Shown here piece by piece: positions 36,781-43,962 of a DNA stretch of 64,000 bases; the stretch's first letter is position 1, and every line of letters starts with the position of its first letter. This DNA is from Bradyrhizobium sp. JYMT SZCCT0428 (GTDB lineage Bacteria > Pseudomonadota > Alphaproteobacteria > Rhizobiales > Xanthobacteraceae). Made by a program: the position numbers and the translations under genes. The DNA is taken from NCBI RefSeq assembly GCF_018131075.1, contig NZ_JAFCLS010000016.1, positions 1 to 64,000 on the forward strand, read 5' to 3'. The notes below the pieces were generated by a model. That model did no database searches. It saw nothing but the letters and a program-made list of their open reading frames with translations, and was not told where the DNA came from.

Positions 36781-38097
36781 TCAGACTTCAACACGCTTGA
36801 TGGACAGGGACTTCAGATAGGCGGCCGGATTTTCCGGATCGAACACCTTGCCGTCGAAGAAGCTCTCCTTGCCGCGCGACTTGGAAGCCGGGATGTCGGC
36901 AGCGGCGACACCCATCGTCTTGGCGGCCTCTCTCCAGAGATCCTCACGGTTGACCTTGGCGATCAGCGCCTTGGTGTCGAAGCCCGCGTCATACTTGCCC
37001 CAGCGGATGTCCTCGGTGAGGAACCAGAGATCGTGGCTCTGGAACGGATAGGAGGCATGATCGCGCCAATATTTCATGATGTGCGGCGAGTTCTCGACCA
37101 CCTTACCGGGAATGCCGTAGTCGAACTTGCCTGCCGAGCGGTCGTAGACGTCCTCGACCGGGCAATTCATCCACTGCCGCTTGCCCATGATGGTCGCCAG
37201 CTCTTTCTTGTTCTCGGCCTTGTCGGCCCATTGCTGCGCCTCCATCACCGCCATCAGGATCGCCTGGGCGGCCTTCGGATATTTGTCGACCCAGGCCGCA
37301 CGCATGCCCAATGACTTCTCTGGATGCTTGGCCCAGATTTCACCGGTGTTGACCGCGGTGTAGCCGATCTTCTGATTGATCAACTGCAGGTTCCACGGCT
37401 CGCCCACACAGAAGCAGTCCATGGTGCCGACCTTCATGTTGGCGACCATCTGCGGCGGCGGCACCACGATGGTTTCGATATCCTTGTCGGGATCGATGCC
37501 GCCGGCGGCGAGCCAGTAGCGGATCCACAGATCGTGCGTGCCGCCCGGGAACGTCATCGCAGCCTTGACCGATTTGCCGGCCGCTTTCTTTTTTTCCAGC
37601 GCGATCTTGAACGGCGCGGTGTCGACGCCGAGCTTGAGATCGGCATATTCGTTGGAAACGGAAATGCACTGGCTGTCGAGATTGAGCCGCGCCAGGATGT
37701 ACATCGGCGTCGGCTGATTGTTCTGCGTCACCTTGCCGGCCGAGATCAGATACGGCATCGGGGTCAGGATATGCGCGCCGTCGATGCCGTTGCCTTCCGA
37801 ACCCAGCACCAGATTATCTCGCGTCGTGCCCCACGACGCCTGCTTGGCGACCTCGACGTCAGGCATGCCATACTTGGCGAACAACCCCTTGTCCTTGGCG
37901 ACGAATAGCGGCCCGGCATCGCTCAACGCGATGAACCCGAGCGTCGCCTTGGTCACTTCAGGCCCCGCCCCTTGCGCGAAGGCGCCGGCCGGGAAATTCA
38001 GCTTGGCCGCTGGGAGCAAGGCCGCCGTTCCGGCGGTCGCCTTCAGGAGCTGACGCCGGCTGAGGCCTTTCGGGGTCGGGTGGGTGGGCTTCGTCAT
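36781..38097 (-). CDS. nrtA: Nitrate ABC transporter, substrate-binding protein
   Basis: A 438-residue periplasmic nitrate-binding protein of the NrtA/CmpA family. The start at 38097 has AAGGAG upstream and gives an N-terminus with a twin-arginine-like motif, SRRQLLKATAG, followed by a hydrophobic core and cleavage after GAFAQ. Family phrases: GFIALSDAGPLFVAKDKGLF, GEGNGIDGAHILTPMPYLIS cut here to GNGIDGAHILTPMPY, FPGGTHDLWIRYWLAAGGI, VGEPWN and DIRWGKY. It is the first gene of the nitrate operon and is preceded by a 150-nt leader with a putative antitermination site. Confidence 0.92.
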   Translation of the reverse strand: MTKPTHPTPKGLSRRQLLKATAGTAALLPAAKLNFPAGAFAQGAGPEVTKATLGFIALSDAGPLFVAKDKGLFAKYGMPDVEVAKQASWGTTRDNLVLGSEGNGIDGAHILTPMPYLISAGKVTQNNQPTPMYILARLNLDSQCISVSNEYADLKLGVDTAPFKIALEKKKAAGKSVKAAMTFPGGTHDLWIRYWLAAGGIDPDKDIETIVVPPPQMVANMKVGTMDCFCVGEPWNLQLINQKIGYTAVNTGEIWAKHPEKSLGMRAAWVDKYPKAAQAILMAVMEAQQWADKAENKKELATIMGKRQWMNCPVEDVYDRSAGKFDYGIPGKVVENSPHIMKYWRDHASYPFQSHDLWFLTEDIRWGKYDAGFDTKALIAKVNREDLWREAAKTMGVAAADIPASKSRGKESFFDGKVFDPENPAAYLKSLSIKRVEV

Positions 38098-38156
38098 CGG
38101 TATTCGCTCCTTTGCGTGTGAATGGGCCGTCCGATTGGCGTCGCGCACGGGGGCGC

Positions 38157-38186
38157 AAAAAGGCGCGTTCCGGGGAGGCCCCGGAA
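38157..38186 (-). terminator. Conditional terminator in the nrtA leader
   Basis: On the minus strand TTCCGGGG-CCT-CCCCGGAA forms a perfect 8-bp stem with a 3-nt loop (38186-38168). After CGCGCC it is followed by five T (38161-38157), and the T-run is itself flanked by GCGC/GCGC. It lies about 60 bases upstream of the nrtA start, so if it acted unconditionally the operon would be silent. Together with the two hexaloop hairpins just upstream it looks like the terminator of an antitermination switch. Confidence 0.6.
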
Positions 38187-38192
38187 TGGCGG

Positions 38193-38239
38193 CGATTCAA
38201 TTCGGATGAGTGGTCTCAAGGGACGGCATCAATGGCGTC
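38193..38239 (-). promoter_or_regulatory. Candidate NasT (ANTAR) target: two hexaloop stem-loops in the nrtA leader
   Basis: Stem-loop 1 (minus strand, 38239-38222) is GACG-C-C / G-C-CGTC with one C.C mismatch and hexaloop ATTGAT. Stem-loop 2 (38204-38193) is CGA/TCG with hexaloop ATTGAA. Both loops have A in position 1 and G in position 4, the known ANTAR-recognition pattern, and they differ only at position 6. They are 17 bases apart and lie just before the terminator hairpin. Stem 2 is short (3 bp), which weakens the case. Confidence 0.55.
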
Positions 38240-38250
38240 GGCACTAGCTA

Positions 38251-38268
38251 TTCAAGCTTCGTGCCAAG
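38251..38268 (-). promoter_or_regulatory. Sigma-54-like promoter of nrtA
   Basis: The minus strand reads TTGGCACGAAGCTTGAAT, close to the -24/-12 consensus TGGCAC-N5-TTGC. The GG is correctly placed, but the -12 GC is GA. The expected start site would fall near 38240, exactly at the foot of the first leader stem-loop, which makes the placement attractive. Nitrogen-regulated genes often use this sigma factor. Confidence 0.5.
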
Positions 38269-38290
38269 CCCTTTTCAGCGCAAAAAGTAT

Positions 38291-38307
38291 AATTATTTCA
38301 AATAATT
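38291..38307. promoter_or_regulatory. Perfect AT-rich palindrome upstream of the nrtA promoter
   Basis: AATTATTT-C-AAATAATT has two perfect 8-bp arms around one central base, and stands out in a GC-rich genome. It lies 23 bases upstream of the sigma-54-like element. It could bind a dimeric regulator or IHF-like factor. No assignment is possible from the sequence. Confidence 0.45.
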
Positions 38308-38364
38308 GATGGTCCGGCGAGGTGACGCCGAAGGATAGCTAGTCGCATTCTAAATTTGCGATTC

Positions 38365-38397
38365 GCTCAATTCTTGTGCGGCGCACAAGAATTGAGC
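38365..38397. terminator. Perfect 15-bp hairpin after the dioxygenase gene
   Basis: GCTCAATTCTTGTGC, loop GGC, then the exact reverse complement. It lies 19 bases beyond the stop codon of the intradiol dioxygenase gene. No T-run follows on the minus strand, so it may be a Rho-assisted terminator or a 3' stabilising hairpin. An operator for a dimeric regulator is an alternative. Confidence 0.5.
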
Positions 38398-38416
38398 AGA
38401 CACAAAAACAGGGGCT

Positions 38417-39355
38417 TCAGGCGTGCTCGGTGGCCTTGTCAGTCGCCTTGTCAGTGGTCTCGGCCATCATCGGTTTTGGGGCGGCGCCATCGCCCGGTTT
38501 CATCCTGAATTCGTAGCTCATCAGGTGCCACGGTGCGGCCGCCGGCTTGCCGTCCGGCATGACCGCGTCGGTTCGTTTCTCGATCTTCGCGACCAGCTCA
38601 TCCTTGACCCCGAACACGACGTCGGAATCCAGGTACTTGTCGCCCTCCATGAACACATGCGTGATCAGAGGCTGATAGCCCGGTGCCGCGACCAGGAAAT
38701 GGACATGCGCCGGCCGCATCGCGTGGCGGCGCACCCCAATGATCATCTCACCGACCGGACCGTCGGTCGGGATCGGATAGCTGCACGGCAAAATGGTGCG
38801 GAAGAAGAACCGGCCATCGGCATCGGTGACGAAGCGCGCCCGCGATGAGGGTCCCTCGGTGGCATAGGACGCCTTCTGTGAATCGTAATAGCCCTCGTCG
38901 TCGGCGTGCCAGATATCGACGGGAACATTCGCCAGCGGCTTGCCCGTAAGGTCGGTGACACGGCTCTGCACGAACATCCGCTCGCCCGGCAAATTGGCCG
39001 AGACATCGGTGCCGTGCGGCATCACCTTGTGCTCACCGACATAGAACGGCCCGAGCACGGTGGTCTCGGTGGCGCCTTCGCGTTCACGATGATTGACGGC
39101 GTCGACCAGCATCGAGACCCCGAGCACGTCGGAGAGCAGAATAAACTCCTGGCGGATCGGGGTGCACTTCTGACCGGTCCGGGTCAGGAAATCGATCGCG
39201 TATTCCCATTCCTCGAAGGTGAGATCGGTCCGGCTGACATAATCGTGCAGCGATTTCACCAGTTCCTGCAGCAGGAATTTCGCCCGCGGATCCGGCGTGT
39301 CTTCGAAGCTGCGGATCACGGCGGCAGTCAGTTCGGTTTCGTTGAATTGGGGCAT
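38417..39355 (-). CDS. Intradiol ring-cleavage dioxygenase (hydroxyquinol/catechol 1,2-dioxygenase family)
   Basis: A 312-residue non-heme Fe(III) enzyme that opens aromatic diols between the hydroxyls. The N-terminal helical dimerisation domain (about residues 1-100) has the family pattern EEWEYAIDFLTRTGQ. The catalytic domain supplies the four iron ligands: Tyr156 or Tyr157 (DEGYYDSQ), Tyr193 (CSYPIP), His217 and His219 (RPAHVHF). The full-length N-terminal domain and overall pattern fit hydroxyquinol 1,2-dioxygenase best. No maleylacetate reductase gene is adjacent. The last 20 residues are Thr/Asp/Lys-rich and repetitive (TDKATDKATEHA). Confidence 0.85.
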   Translation of the reverse strand: MPQFNETELTAAVIRSFEDTPDPRAKFLLQELVKSLHDYVSRTDLTFEEWEYAIDFLTRTGQKCTPIRQEFILLSDVLGVSMLVDAVNHREREGATETTVLGPFYVGEHKVMPHGTDVSANLPGERMFVQSRVTDLTGKPLANVPVDIWHADDEGYYDSQKASYATEGPSSRARFVTDADGRFFFRTILPCSYPIPTDGPVGEMIIGVRRHAMRPAHVHFLVAAPGYQPLITHVFMEGDKYLDSDVVFGVKDELVAKIEKRTDAVMPDGKPAAAPWHLMSYEFRMKPGDGAAPKPMMAETTDKATDKATEHA

Positions 39356-39490
39356 TTTGGCTGTCCTGCGGGGTGCATGGTGGCTCGGTCAAGCCTACAC
39401 TACCGTACCGCTCGGGGTAAGCGCAGGCGGTTGGAACGGGGCACACTTTTCGGCTATCAAGGCTCCCTCGCCAGCCGGAGTTCAGCCCCG

Positions 39491-40753
39491 ATGTTAGCCC
39501 CCACCCCCGCCTCGCCCGAGTCTGCCGGAATGTCCAAGCCGGCGCTTGACCGTCTCGAGAACCATCTCAAGCAGCGCTACATCGACGCCGGCCGCTTCCC
39601 GGGAACGCAGGTCCTGATCTACCGCCGCGGCAAGGTCGTGCACTCGACCGTGCAGGGCTTTGCCGATATCGAGCGCAAGGTCCCGGTGAAGGACGACACC
39701 ATCTTCCGCATCTATTCGATGACCAAGCCGATCACGAGCGTGGCCTTCATGATGCTGCTCGAGGAGGGCCGCGTCGCCCTCGACGAGCCCGTCCATAAAT
39801 ACATTCCGGAATGGAAGAACCTCGGCGTGTTCCAGGCCGGCACCTTCCCGGCGTTCCTGACCCGGCCGCCGTCGCGGCCGATGCTGATCGTGGACCTGTT
39901 GCGGCACACTTCGGGTCTTACCTATGGCTTCCAGCAGCGCTCCAATGTCGACGCCGCCTATCGCGAGAACAAGATCGGCGAGGTCATCAAGGCCGGCACG
40001 CTGCAAAGCATGATCGAGGACCTCGCCAAAATCCCGCTGGAATTTTCGCCGGGCGAAGCCTGGAACTATTCTGTCGCCACCGACGTGGTCGGCTATCTGA
40101 TCGGCAAGATCAGCGGCATGCCGTTCGAGCAGTTCCTGAAGGAACGCATCTTCAATCCGCTCGGCATGAACGACACCGACTTCTTCGTGCCGGCGGACAA
40201 GGCGCATCGGTTCGCGGCGTGCTATTCGGCCGGCGTACAGATCGGCATGGCGGCCGGCGAGGCCACATTGAAGCTGCAGGATGACCCGGCTACGAGTTCG
40301 TTCCTTACCCCGCCCTCGCTCGTCTCCGGCGGCGGCGGATTGTGCTCGACCGCGGCCGACTATCTCACCTTCTGCCGGGCGCTGCTCAATGGCGGTGAGC
40401 TTGGCGGCGTCAGGCTGCTCGGCCCGAAGACGCTGAAGCTGATGACATCGAACCATCTGCCCGGCGGGTTGGACCTGCCAGGCATGTCGCGCTCGCTGTT
40501 CAGCGAAGCTACCTATAACGGCATCGGCTTCGGTCTCGGCTTTGCCGTCACCATGCATCCGGAGCAAACGCTGATTCCCGGCAGCCCAGGCGAATACAAC
40601 TGGGGCGGTGCGGCGACGACGTCGTTCTTCATCGATCCCGCGGAAGAACTGATCACGATCTTCATGACGCAGGTGCTGCCGTCGAGCGCCTATCCGCTGC
40701 GTCGCGAGCTGCGCACCCTGGTGTATTCGGCGATCACCGACAGCAATCTCTAG
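39491..40753 (+). CDS. Serine hydrolase, class C beta-lactamase / esterase family
   Basis: A 420-residue protein with the penicillin-binding-protein fold. The catalytic SxxK is Ser76-Met-Thr-Lys79 in IYSMTKPITS, the Tyr motif is WNYSVATD, and a WGG in YNWGGAATTSF stands in place of the KTG of true beta-lactamases. This fits EstB-like esterases better than antibiotic resistance. No signal peptide is evident, so it is probably cytoplasmic. The ATG at 39491 was chosen over a far upstream in-frame start that lies inside the opposite gene. It is divergent from the dioxygenase. Confidence 0.85.
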   Translation: MLAPTPASPESAGMSKPALDRLENHLKQRYIDAGRFPGTQVLIYRRGKVVHSTVQGFADIERKVPVKDDTIFRIYSMTKPITSVAFMMLLEEGRVALDEPVHKYIPEWKNLGVFQAGTFPAFLTRPPSRPMLIVDLLRHTSGLTYGFQQRSNVDAAYRENKIGEVIKAGTLQSMIEDLAKIPLEFSPGEAWNYSVATDVVGYLIGKISGMPFEQFLKERIFNPLGMNDTDFFVPADKAHRFAACYSAGVQIGMAAGEATLKLQDDPATSSFLTPPSLVSGGGGLCSTAADYLTFCRALLNGGELGGVRLLGPKTLKLMTSNHLPGGLDLPGMSRSLFSEATYNGIGFGLGFAVTMHPEQTLIPGSPGEYNWGGAATTSFFIDPAEELITIFMTQVLPSSAYPLRRELRTLVYSAITDSNL

Positions 40754-40764
40754 AGCAGTAACTC

Positions 40765-40790
40765 AGTCCCGCGGCGGCCACCGCGGGACT
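40765..40790. terminator. Bidirectional terminator hairpin
   Basis: AGTCCCGCGG, loop CGGCCA, CCGCGGGACT: a perfect 10-bp stem centred in the 46-bp gap between the stop codons of the convergent serine hydrolase and TRAP large-permease genes. Confidence 0.8.
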
Positions 40791-40799
40791 GGATTTCGA

Positions 40800-42119
40800 T
40801 TACTTCAACATCTCCGGCACGATCAGGCGCGGCAGGAACAGCGATACGCTGGGAAAGATGATCAGCGCCGCCAGCACCAGCAACATCGGGATCAGCATGA
40901 TCACGGTGTCCTTGAGCGCATAGCGCAGCCGCACCCCCGCGATCGAGCAGGCGATCATCAAGCATAGCCCATAAGGCGGCGTCACCAGCCCGAACGCCAA
41001 CGAGACGATCGAGATGATCGCGAACTGCACGGGGTGCAGATCGACCGACCGCGCCAGCGGCTCCAGCACGGTGCCGACGATCACGATCGCCGGAATGGCG
41101 TCGAGGAAGCAGCCGACCACCAGGAAGCAGAAGGCGATGAAGAAGCCCGCCGCGATCGGCCCCATGCCCCAGGTCGAAACGTTGGCGAGCAGCCCCTCCG
41201 GTATCTTGTAATAGGCGAGCAGCCAGCCGAATGCGCTGGCCGTGCCGACGCAGAACAGCGCGACCCCGGCGAGGCGCCCGGTGTCGAGCAAGGCCCTGTA
41301 CAGCTCCTTCGCGCCGGTTTCCCGGTAGAAGAAAGCCGAGAGCGCGACCGAATACAGCACCGCGACACAAGCGGACTCGGTCGCCGTGAACCAGCCGAGC
41401 AGAATGCCACCAACGATGATGAACGGCGTTATCAGCGCCGGAATCGAGCGCCAGATCGAGCAACGCATCTCCACCCAGCTCGATTTTGGATAGGTCGGAT
41501 AACCGCGGCGCACCGCATAGACGTGCACGGTCACCATCTGCGCGCCGGCAATCAGCAGTCCCGGAACGATGCCGGCGAGATACATCGCCGCGATCGATGT
41601 CGAGATCAGCCCGCCCCACACGATCATCAGGATCGACGGCGGGATGATGACCGCGAGCACCGCCGACACCGCGGTAATGGCGATGGAGAACGAGAGGTCG
41701 TAGCCCTCCTTGGTCTGGGCGTCGATGAAGATCTTGGACTGGCTCGCCGCATCCGCGGTCGAGGAGCCGGAGATTCCGGCAAAGAACACCGACAGCACGA
41801 CGTTGATCTGCGCCAACGACCCCGGCCAGTGCCCGACCATCGAACGCGACAGCGCCACCAGGCGGTCGGTAATGCCGCCAATGCTCATCAGGTTCGCGGT
41901 CAGCAGGAAGAACGGCACCGCCAGCAAGATGAAGGAGTTGTAGGCGTTGAAGGTTTCCTGCGCGAGCATCATCGCGGACAGCCGCGGCTCGATCAGCAGG
42001 ATCGGCAGGCAGGCGAGACCGAGCGCAAAGGCGACCGGCACGCGGATGATCAACAGCCCGATGAAGGTGCCAAACAAAACCAGCGCGGCATCGCCGGAGG
42101 AGAGAACGCTGCCAGTCAT
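40800..42119 (-). CDS. dctM: TRAP transporter large permease (DctM family)
   Basis: A 439-residue inner-membrane protein with about 12 hydrophobic helices, the ion-coupled translocation subunit of a TRAP carboxylate transporter. Typical phrases are FAGISGSSTADAASQSKIFI (conserved loop) and FGLVTPPYGLCLMIACSIAGV. Its ATG overlaps the stop of the small-permease gene (ATGA), so the two are coupled. The bound acid is set by the DctP protein upstream and cannot be named. Confidence 0.92.
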   Translation of the reverse strand: MTGSVLSSGDAALVLFGTFIGLLIIRVPVAFALGLACLPILLIEPRLSAMMLAQETFNAYNSFILLAVPFFLLTANLMSIGGITDRLVALSRSMVGHWPGSLAQINVVLSVFFAGISGSSTADAASQSKIFIDAQTKEGYDLSFSIAITAVSAVLAVIIPPSILMIVWGGLISTSIAAMYLAGIVPGLLIAGAQMVTVHVYAVRRGYPTYPKSSWVEMRCSIWRSIPALITPFIIVGGILLGWFTATESACVAVLYSVALSAFFYRETGAKELYRALLDTGRLAGVALFCVGTASAFGWLLAYYKIPEGLLANVSTWGMGPIAAGFFIAFCFLVVGCFLDAIPAIVIVGTVLEPLARSVDLHPVQFAIISIVSLAFGLVTPPYGLCLMIACSIAGVRLRYALKDTVIMLIPMLLVLAALIIFPSVSLFLPRLIVPEMLK

Positions 42120-42631
42120 CGCTCAGTCCCCATCAGGATCCGCGTTTCGTCGACGATCTGCTCGCCCGCGAACGCGATCCAGGTGAAGCCTGCCACCGGC
42201 CATGCGACGTGAATCAGCCAGAGCGGCAGATCTGCGAGCTCCGATGTCCTGTTCCAGGCAAAGCGCGTGAACTCGATGCCCGCCCACACGAACACCACCG
42301 CCAGCGCCAGGATGCCGAGGCGCGCCAGGATCCGTACCAAAGCCTCGGAGCGCCGCGACAAATCCGGCCACACATCGACCTCGAAATGCTGCGCCTCCCT
42401 GACGCCGACCATGGCCCCGATCATGATGGTCCATATGAACAGGAACCGCGCCATTTCCTCGGTCCAGATGTAGGACGGGATGAAGGGCGTATAGCGCGAG
42501 ATGATCTGCAGCGTGACGGGAATGACCAGGATGCCGACGCAGGCGGCGAGCAGGATTTCCAGCAATTTGCCATAGGCGCGCGTTAGTCGCCGCCAAAGCG
42601 ACGGATTGAAATCGATCGGCAGTTCGGTCAT
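42116..42631 (-). CDS. dctQ: TRAP transporter small permease (DctQ family)
   Basis: A 171-residue membrane protein with four helices (about residues 22-45, 55-75, 95-120, 135-155). It contains the family pattern YIWTEEMARFLFIWTIMIGA. It bridges the DctP receptor and the DctM translocator. The start at 42631 is chosen because upstream in-frame codons run through the intercistronic hairpin and into the end of dctP. Confidence 0.88.
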   Translation of the reverse strand: MTELPIDFNPSLWRRLTRAYGKLLEILLAACVGILVIPVTLQIISRYTPFIPSYIWTEEMARFLFIWTIMIGAMVGVREAQHFEVDVWPDLSRRSEALVRILARLGILALAVVFVWAGIEFTRFAWNRTSELADLPLWLIHVAWPVAGFTWIAFAGEQIVDETRILMGTER

Positions 42632-42661
42632 TGGCGCCCCCGCGCGGTAATACTCATCAAA

Positions 42662-42687
42662 CGGGGCAAGCGGTGAAGCTTGCCCCG
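42662..42687 (-). promoter_or_regulatory. Intercistronic stem-loop between dctP and dctQ
   Basis: CGGGGCAAGC, loop of six bases, GCTTGCCCCG: a perfect 10-bp stem in the 79-bp gap after dctP. There is no T-run. Such hairpins after a binding-protein gene usually protect its mRNA and lower read-through, so that the receptor is made in excess over the permeases. Confidence 0.65.
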
Positions 42688-42710
42688 AAACTCCGGTCTG
42701 CGACGCAGCC

Positions 42711-43709
42711 CTAGGCGATGTTGATTTTTTCGAAGATGCCCTCGGCGCCAATTTCCTTGGCGTAGGTAGCCATCACGGGATCGGCGAGCTTCTTCATGGC
42801 GTCGCGCTCCTGGAACGGCACGCGCTTGAGCTTGCCCGCCTTCTCCAGCGCGTCGAGCTTGATGACTTCCTCGCTGGACTCGAGCTTGCGGCCGAAATCA
42901 CCGGCCTCCTTGCCCGCTTTCATGATCGCGTCCTGCAGATCCTTGGGCAGGGTCTTGAGCGTCTTCACCGAGAAGCAGATCGGCCGGATCGAGACCGCGT
43001 GCTCGGTCAGATTGAGGTGCGGCGCCACTTCGTAGAACTTCATCGCCTCGACGCCGGCGGCTTCGTTCTCGCCCGCGGCGATCACGCCATTCTGGATGGC
43101 GTTGTAGACTTCGTTATAGGCGATCACCGTCGGGCTCATGCCGACGGCTGCGAACGTCTTCGACCAGATCGGCGCACCCTGCACGCGCACCTTGAGGCCC
43201 TTGAGGTCGGCCAGATTCTTGCACGGCTTGTTGGCGAAGATGTTGCGGATGCCGCCACCGGAATAGCCGACCAGCACCACCTCGGCCTTCGCGGCGACTT
43301 CGTCGGCGATCGGCGCCAGGATATTCGCTTCAACGACCTTGTTCATGTGGTCGATGCCCTTGAACACAAAGGGCGCATCGATGAACGGCGCCGCCTTGGC
43401 GAAGGTCGACATGTGGGCCGGCGAGACGATGCCGTAATCGACCGCCTTGCCCTGCGACATGTACTCGAAATACTGCTTCTCGAGACCGAGGGACGAGTTC
43501 TTGTGCAGCGTGAAATTGACGGGCTTGCCGTAATACTTTTTCACCAGCTCTTCGAACCGAACCAGCGCCTTGGTAAACGCGTGGTCGTCGTTGAACTGCA
43601 CGGCGCCGTTCAGCGTGACGGGCGCCTGCGCCCTCAAAATGGACGGCATTCCAAGAACGCCCGCGGCCGCTGTCGCACCGAGCCCAGCCAATACTGTTCT
43701 GCGCTTCAT
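42711..43709 (-). CDS. dctP: TRAP transporter substrate-binding protein (DctP family)
   Basis: A 332-residue periplasmic receptor. The start at 43709 gives MKRRTVLAGLGATAAAGVLG, a signal with twin-arginine-like KRRT and cleavage near LRAQA. Family features include the conserved Arg region GLKVRVQGAPIWSKTFAAVG (carboxylate binding) and NEVYNAIQNGVIAAGENEA. First gene of the dctP-dctQ-dctM operon. Its ligand is an organic acid of unknown identity. Confidence 0.9.
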   Translation of the reverse strand: MKRRTVLAGLGATAAAGVLGMPSILRAQAPVTLNGAVQFNDDHAFTKALVRFEELVKKYYGKPVNFTLHKNSSLGLEKQYFEYMSQGKAVDYGIVSPAHMSTFAKAAPFIDAPFVFKGIDHMNKVVEANILAPIADEVAAKAEVVLVGYSGGGIRNIFANKPCKNLADLKGLKVRVQGAPIWSKTFAAVGMSPTVIAYNEVYNAIQNGVIAAGENEAAGVEAMKFYEVAPHLNLTEHAVSIRPICFSVKTLKTLPKDLQDAIMKAGKEAGDFGRKLESSEEVIKLDALEKAGKLKRVPFQERDAMKKLADPVMATYAKEIGAEGIFEKINIA

Positions 43710-43962
43710 GTTGTCCCCTCCCTGAGCCCCGCCCTTGTACCGGGTCGTGGGCTTTGCCGACGTTGCGGCTTGCAATTTTCGGAGCGTATTCAAAAGAGCG
43801 CTGCGATGGAAGCTAATTCCAATGCGCGGATCGAACAGCACAGTACTGCAGCGAACGCAATGATGCGGCGCACCACGCAGGCCGCCGCTCCGCCGGTCAC
43901 CAACGCGAAATCGGACTAAAATCCTTGGCGGATGCCGGCTGCTTCTCCTATGCTCGCGGCGG

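Noticed and set aside
38365..38397. The 15-bp perfect hairpin as part of the NasT leader
   Set aside because: It lies about 125 bases upstream of the predicted nrtA start site and just after the dioxygenase stop codon, so it is better explained as the end of that gene's transcript.
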